DNA from: G963677325 sp963677325 | GTDB taxonomy: Bacteria > Bacteroidota > Bacteroidia > Bacteroidales > Prolixibacteraceae | NCBI GenBank assembly: GCA_963677325.2 | Contig: CAXXGM010000008.1 | Coordinates: 248,001 to 312,000 of the forward strand | Direction of reading: 5' to 3' | Length of the DNA: 64,000 bases | Shown here: positions 62,797 through 64,000 of the stretch, piece by piece | Layout of the letters: each line of letters begins with the position of its first letter | Numbering within the stretch: position 1 is the stretch's first letter | Position numbers and translations under genes: made by a program | The notes under the pieces: generated by a model | The model's database searches: none | What the model was told of the DNA's origin: nothing | The model's input: only the letters and a program-made list of their open reading frames with translations

Positions 62797-63701
62797 TTAC
62801 TTCACCATTTCAAGAAACACATTTTCAAGGCTTGATTCCTGCTTTGTAAGGGTCAGAATAGTGTATCCGTTTGTTACCGCAAAATCAAAAAACTGCAGGA
62901 CGGAGATCTGTATTGCAGTATATTATATGCTTAAAATCTGTTATTGATTTTACTTCTTTGAGGCCCTGAATCGCTCTCAATTCTTCGGGATTTACCTTTT
63001 GCAGAAATTCAACCAATACAGGAATTAAATCCAGGGAAGAAATGGCTTTAATTCCTTCAGCAGTATCATCGGCAATGATTTTCCCTCCATTGATAATGAT
63101 AATCCGGTCACAGATGGCTTCAGCTTCCTGCATGATGTGGGTGGAAAAGCATTACCGTTTTGTTGGTACTGATATTTTTAATGAGCTGCCTTATTTCAAC
63201 AATCTGTGAAGGATCCAATCCCGAAGTAGGTTCGTCTAAGATTAGTACTGAAGGATCGTGAATTAATGCCTGTGCAATCCCAACCCGCTGTCTGTATCCT
63301 TTGGAAAGAACTCCGATCTTTTTATGCTTTTCTTTGGAAAGACCGGTCAGTTCAATAATTTCAGAAACCCTGTTTTTTAAATTACTGAGGTGATAAATAC
63401 CTCCGACAAATTCAAGATACTCCTTAATATACAGATCGGTATACAATGGATTACTCTCCGGCAAATAACCTATCTGTCTTCTTCCCGCGAGGGTATTCCC
63501 CGCATTTTGGACATTATTAATCCAAACTTCACCTTCATCCTGATGAAGAAACCCCGTAACAATCTTCATCATGGTCGATTTTCCGGCTCCGTTGGGCCCC
63601 AGAATTCCAACAATCTGTCCTGAATCAATGGAAAATGATATTTTATCCAGTGCTCTTTGAGGACCATACAGCTTTGAAATCCCATTTAACTTTACAGCCA
63701 T
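62797..63701 (-). CDS. ABC transporter ATP-binding protein, GldA-like, frameshifted
   Basis: About 301 residues. From ATG 63701 (MAVKLNGISKLYGPQ), the better start than 63755, come Walker A GPNGAGKSTMMK, signature LSKGYRQRVGIAQALIHDP and Walker B LILDEPTSGLD. A shift near 63140 separates these from the switch region (STHIMQEAEAICDRIIIINGGKIIADD). A second near 62905 separates a last segment (FAVTNGYTILTLTKQESSLENVFLEMVK) ending at 62797. The family is ABC-2-type ATPases; the closest recalled is GldA of gliding bacteria, but GldF/GldG permease genes are not seen here, so a general ABC-2 exporter role is as likely. Confidence 0.82.
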
Positions 63702-63833
63702 CCGCAATTTTTTCAGCAAATTTAAATTATAATCATGGAAGTTTGACCACTGCAAATAATTATCTGTTCCATTACTGAATTTCTGATAATTACAATTGTC
63801 GGCATTAAGTATTATTAATTTGAAAAATAAGAA

Positions 63834-63841
63834 TAAATTTG
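63834..63841 (+). promoter_or_regulatory. -7 element for ispG
   Basis: TAAATTTG matches TAnnTTTG, 31 bases before the ispG ATG. Confidence 0.4.
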
Positions 63842-63872
63842 CCGAGGCTTAAGCTGGATATTGTTGCTCGTA

Positions 63873-64000
63873 ATGAAAAATCAAAATTTTAATTATATTG
63901 AATCTCTTTTAGAATATAAAAGACAGGATACTGCCCTTGTTAAGATTGGCAATATCATGCTTGGTGGCGAAAATCCCATCAGGATTCAGTCCATGACCGA
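63873..64000 (+). CDS. ispG: 4-hydroxy-3-methylbut-2-enyl diphosphate synthase IspG (5' part)
   Basis: The window ends 42 codons into this gene. The visible part reads MKNQNFNYIESLLEYKRQDT, then ALVKIGNIMLGGENPIRIQSMT, matching the start of IspG/GcpE (R-x-x-x-x-VxVGxVxIGGxxPIxVQSMT). It is an Fe-S enzyme of the MEP pathway that dxs, 7.4 kb away, begins. Bacteroidota IspG carries an extra middle domain, which lies outside the window. Confidence 0.9.
   Translation, partial: MKNQNFNYIESLLEYKRQDTALVKIGNIMLGGENPIRIQSMT

Overview
The window looks like chromosomal DNA of an uncultured anaerobic Bacteroidota, most likely a Bacteroidales/Marinilabiliales-type lineage. The evidence is TAnnTTTG (-7) promoter elements in front of many genes, a bacterial serine palmitoyltransferase, a lipid-anchored TamL-type BamA homologue, DUF5683, a bactofilin, a GldA-like ABC ATPase and the [FeFe]-hydrogenase maturase HydF. 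Base composition is A+T-rich throughout and no large mobile element was seen.

Layout. 1-2.1 kb: Tex (3' end cut by the window). 2.1-2.5 kb: a decayed Kelch-repeat fragment. 2.7-10.6 kb: an MFS exporter, a sphingolipid pair (serine palmitoyltransferase plus SDR), a CPA2 antiporter, an NmrA-like protein and a Tat-exported TIM-barrel protein. 10.6-14.7 kb: lytic transglycosylase, DUF5683, ParB, ParA. 15-23 kb: PriA, NadD, Gmk, YicC, a FAD oxidoreductase and a SpoU methylase. 23-25.3 kb: TamL. 25.4-32.1 kb: a co-directional carbohydrate locus (creatininase-family hydrolase, MFS, GH88, TIM-barrel isomerase, Gfo/Idh/MocA, SDR). 32-37 kb: an operon rsfS-ftsH-DUF2007-cdsA-psd-pssA. 37-43.8 kb: BirA, SRPBCC, PyrE, a TlpA-like protein, CoaD, GH29 fucosidase and a racemase. 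43.8-46.6 kb: a DUF2089-led operon with membrane and secreted small proteins. 46.6-52.1 kb: a five-gene envelope export locus (beta-barrel, LolD-type ATPase, two FtsX-type permeases, LolA-like protein). 52.7-55 kb: a small lipoprotein, a PadR regulator and a PspC-domain protein behind a palindromic operator. 55-64 kb: HydF, Dxs, DUF177-L32, bactofilin, MetF, MetK, a GldA-like ATPase and the start of IspG.

Most genes are single-copy housekeeping genes. Many genes between 50.8 and 63.2 kb, including normally essential ones (dxs, metK), are split by single-base indels, mostly one extra base in a short run. I read these as sequence errors rather than gene decay, and annotate the interrupted genes as whole loci.

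The most unusual feature is not a gene. Many genes end in short tandem words (7-10 nt) that begin at, or overlap, the stop codon, often with the gene's own stop codon inside the word: TAATTACGA-type, TTTAGAC-type, TGATGTG-type, and single cases of TAGTCATTTG and TGAACAGTAAACGG. These arrays fill most gaps of the export locus and form inverted pairs between convergent genes.
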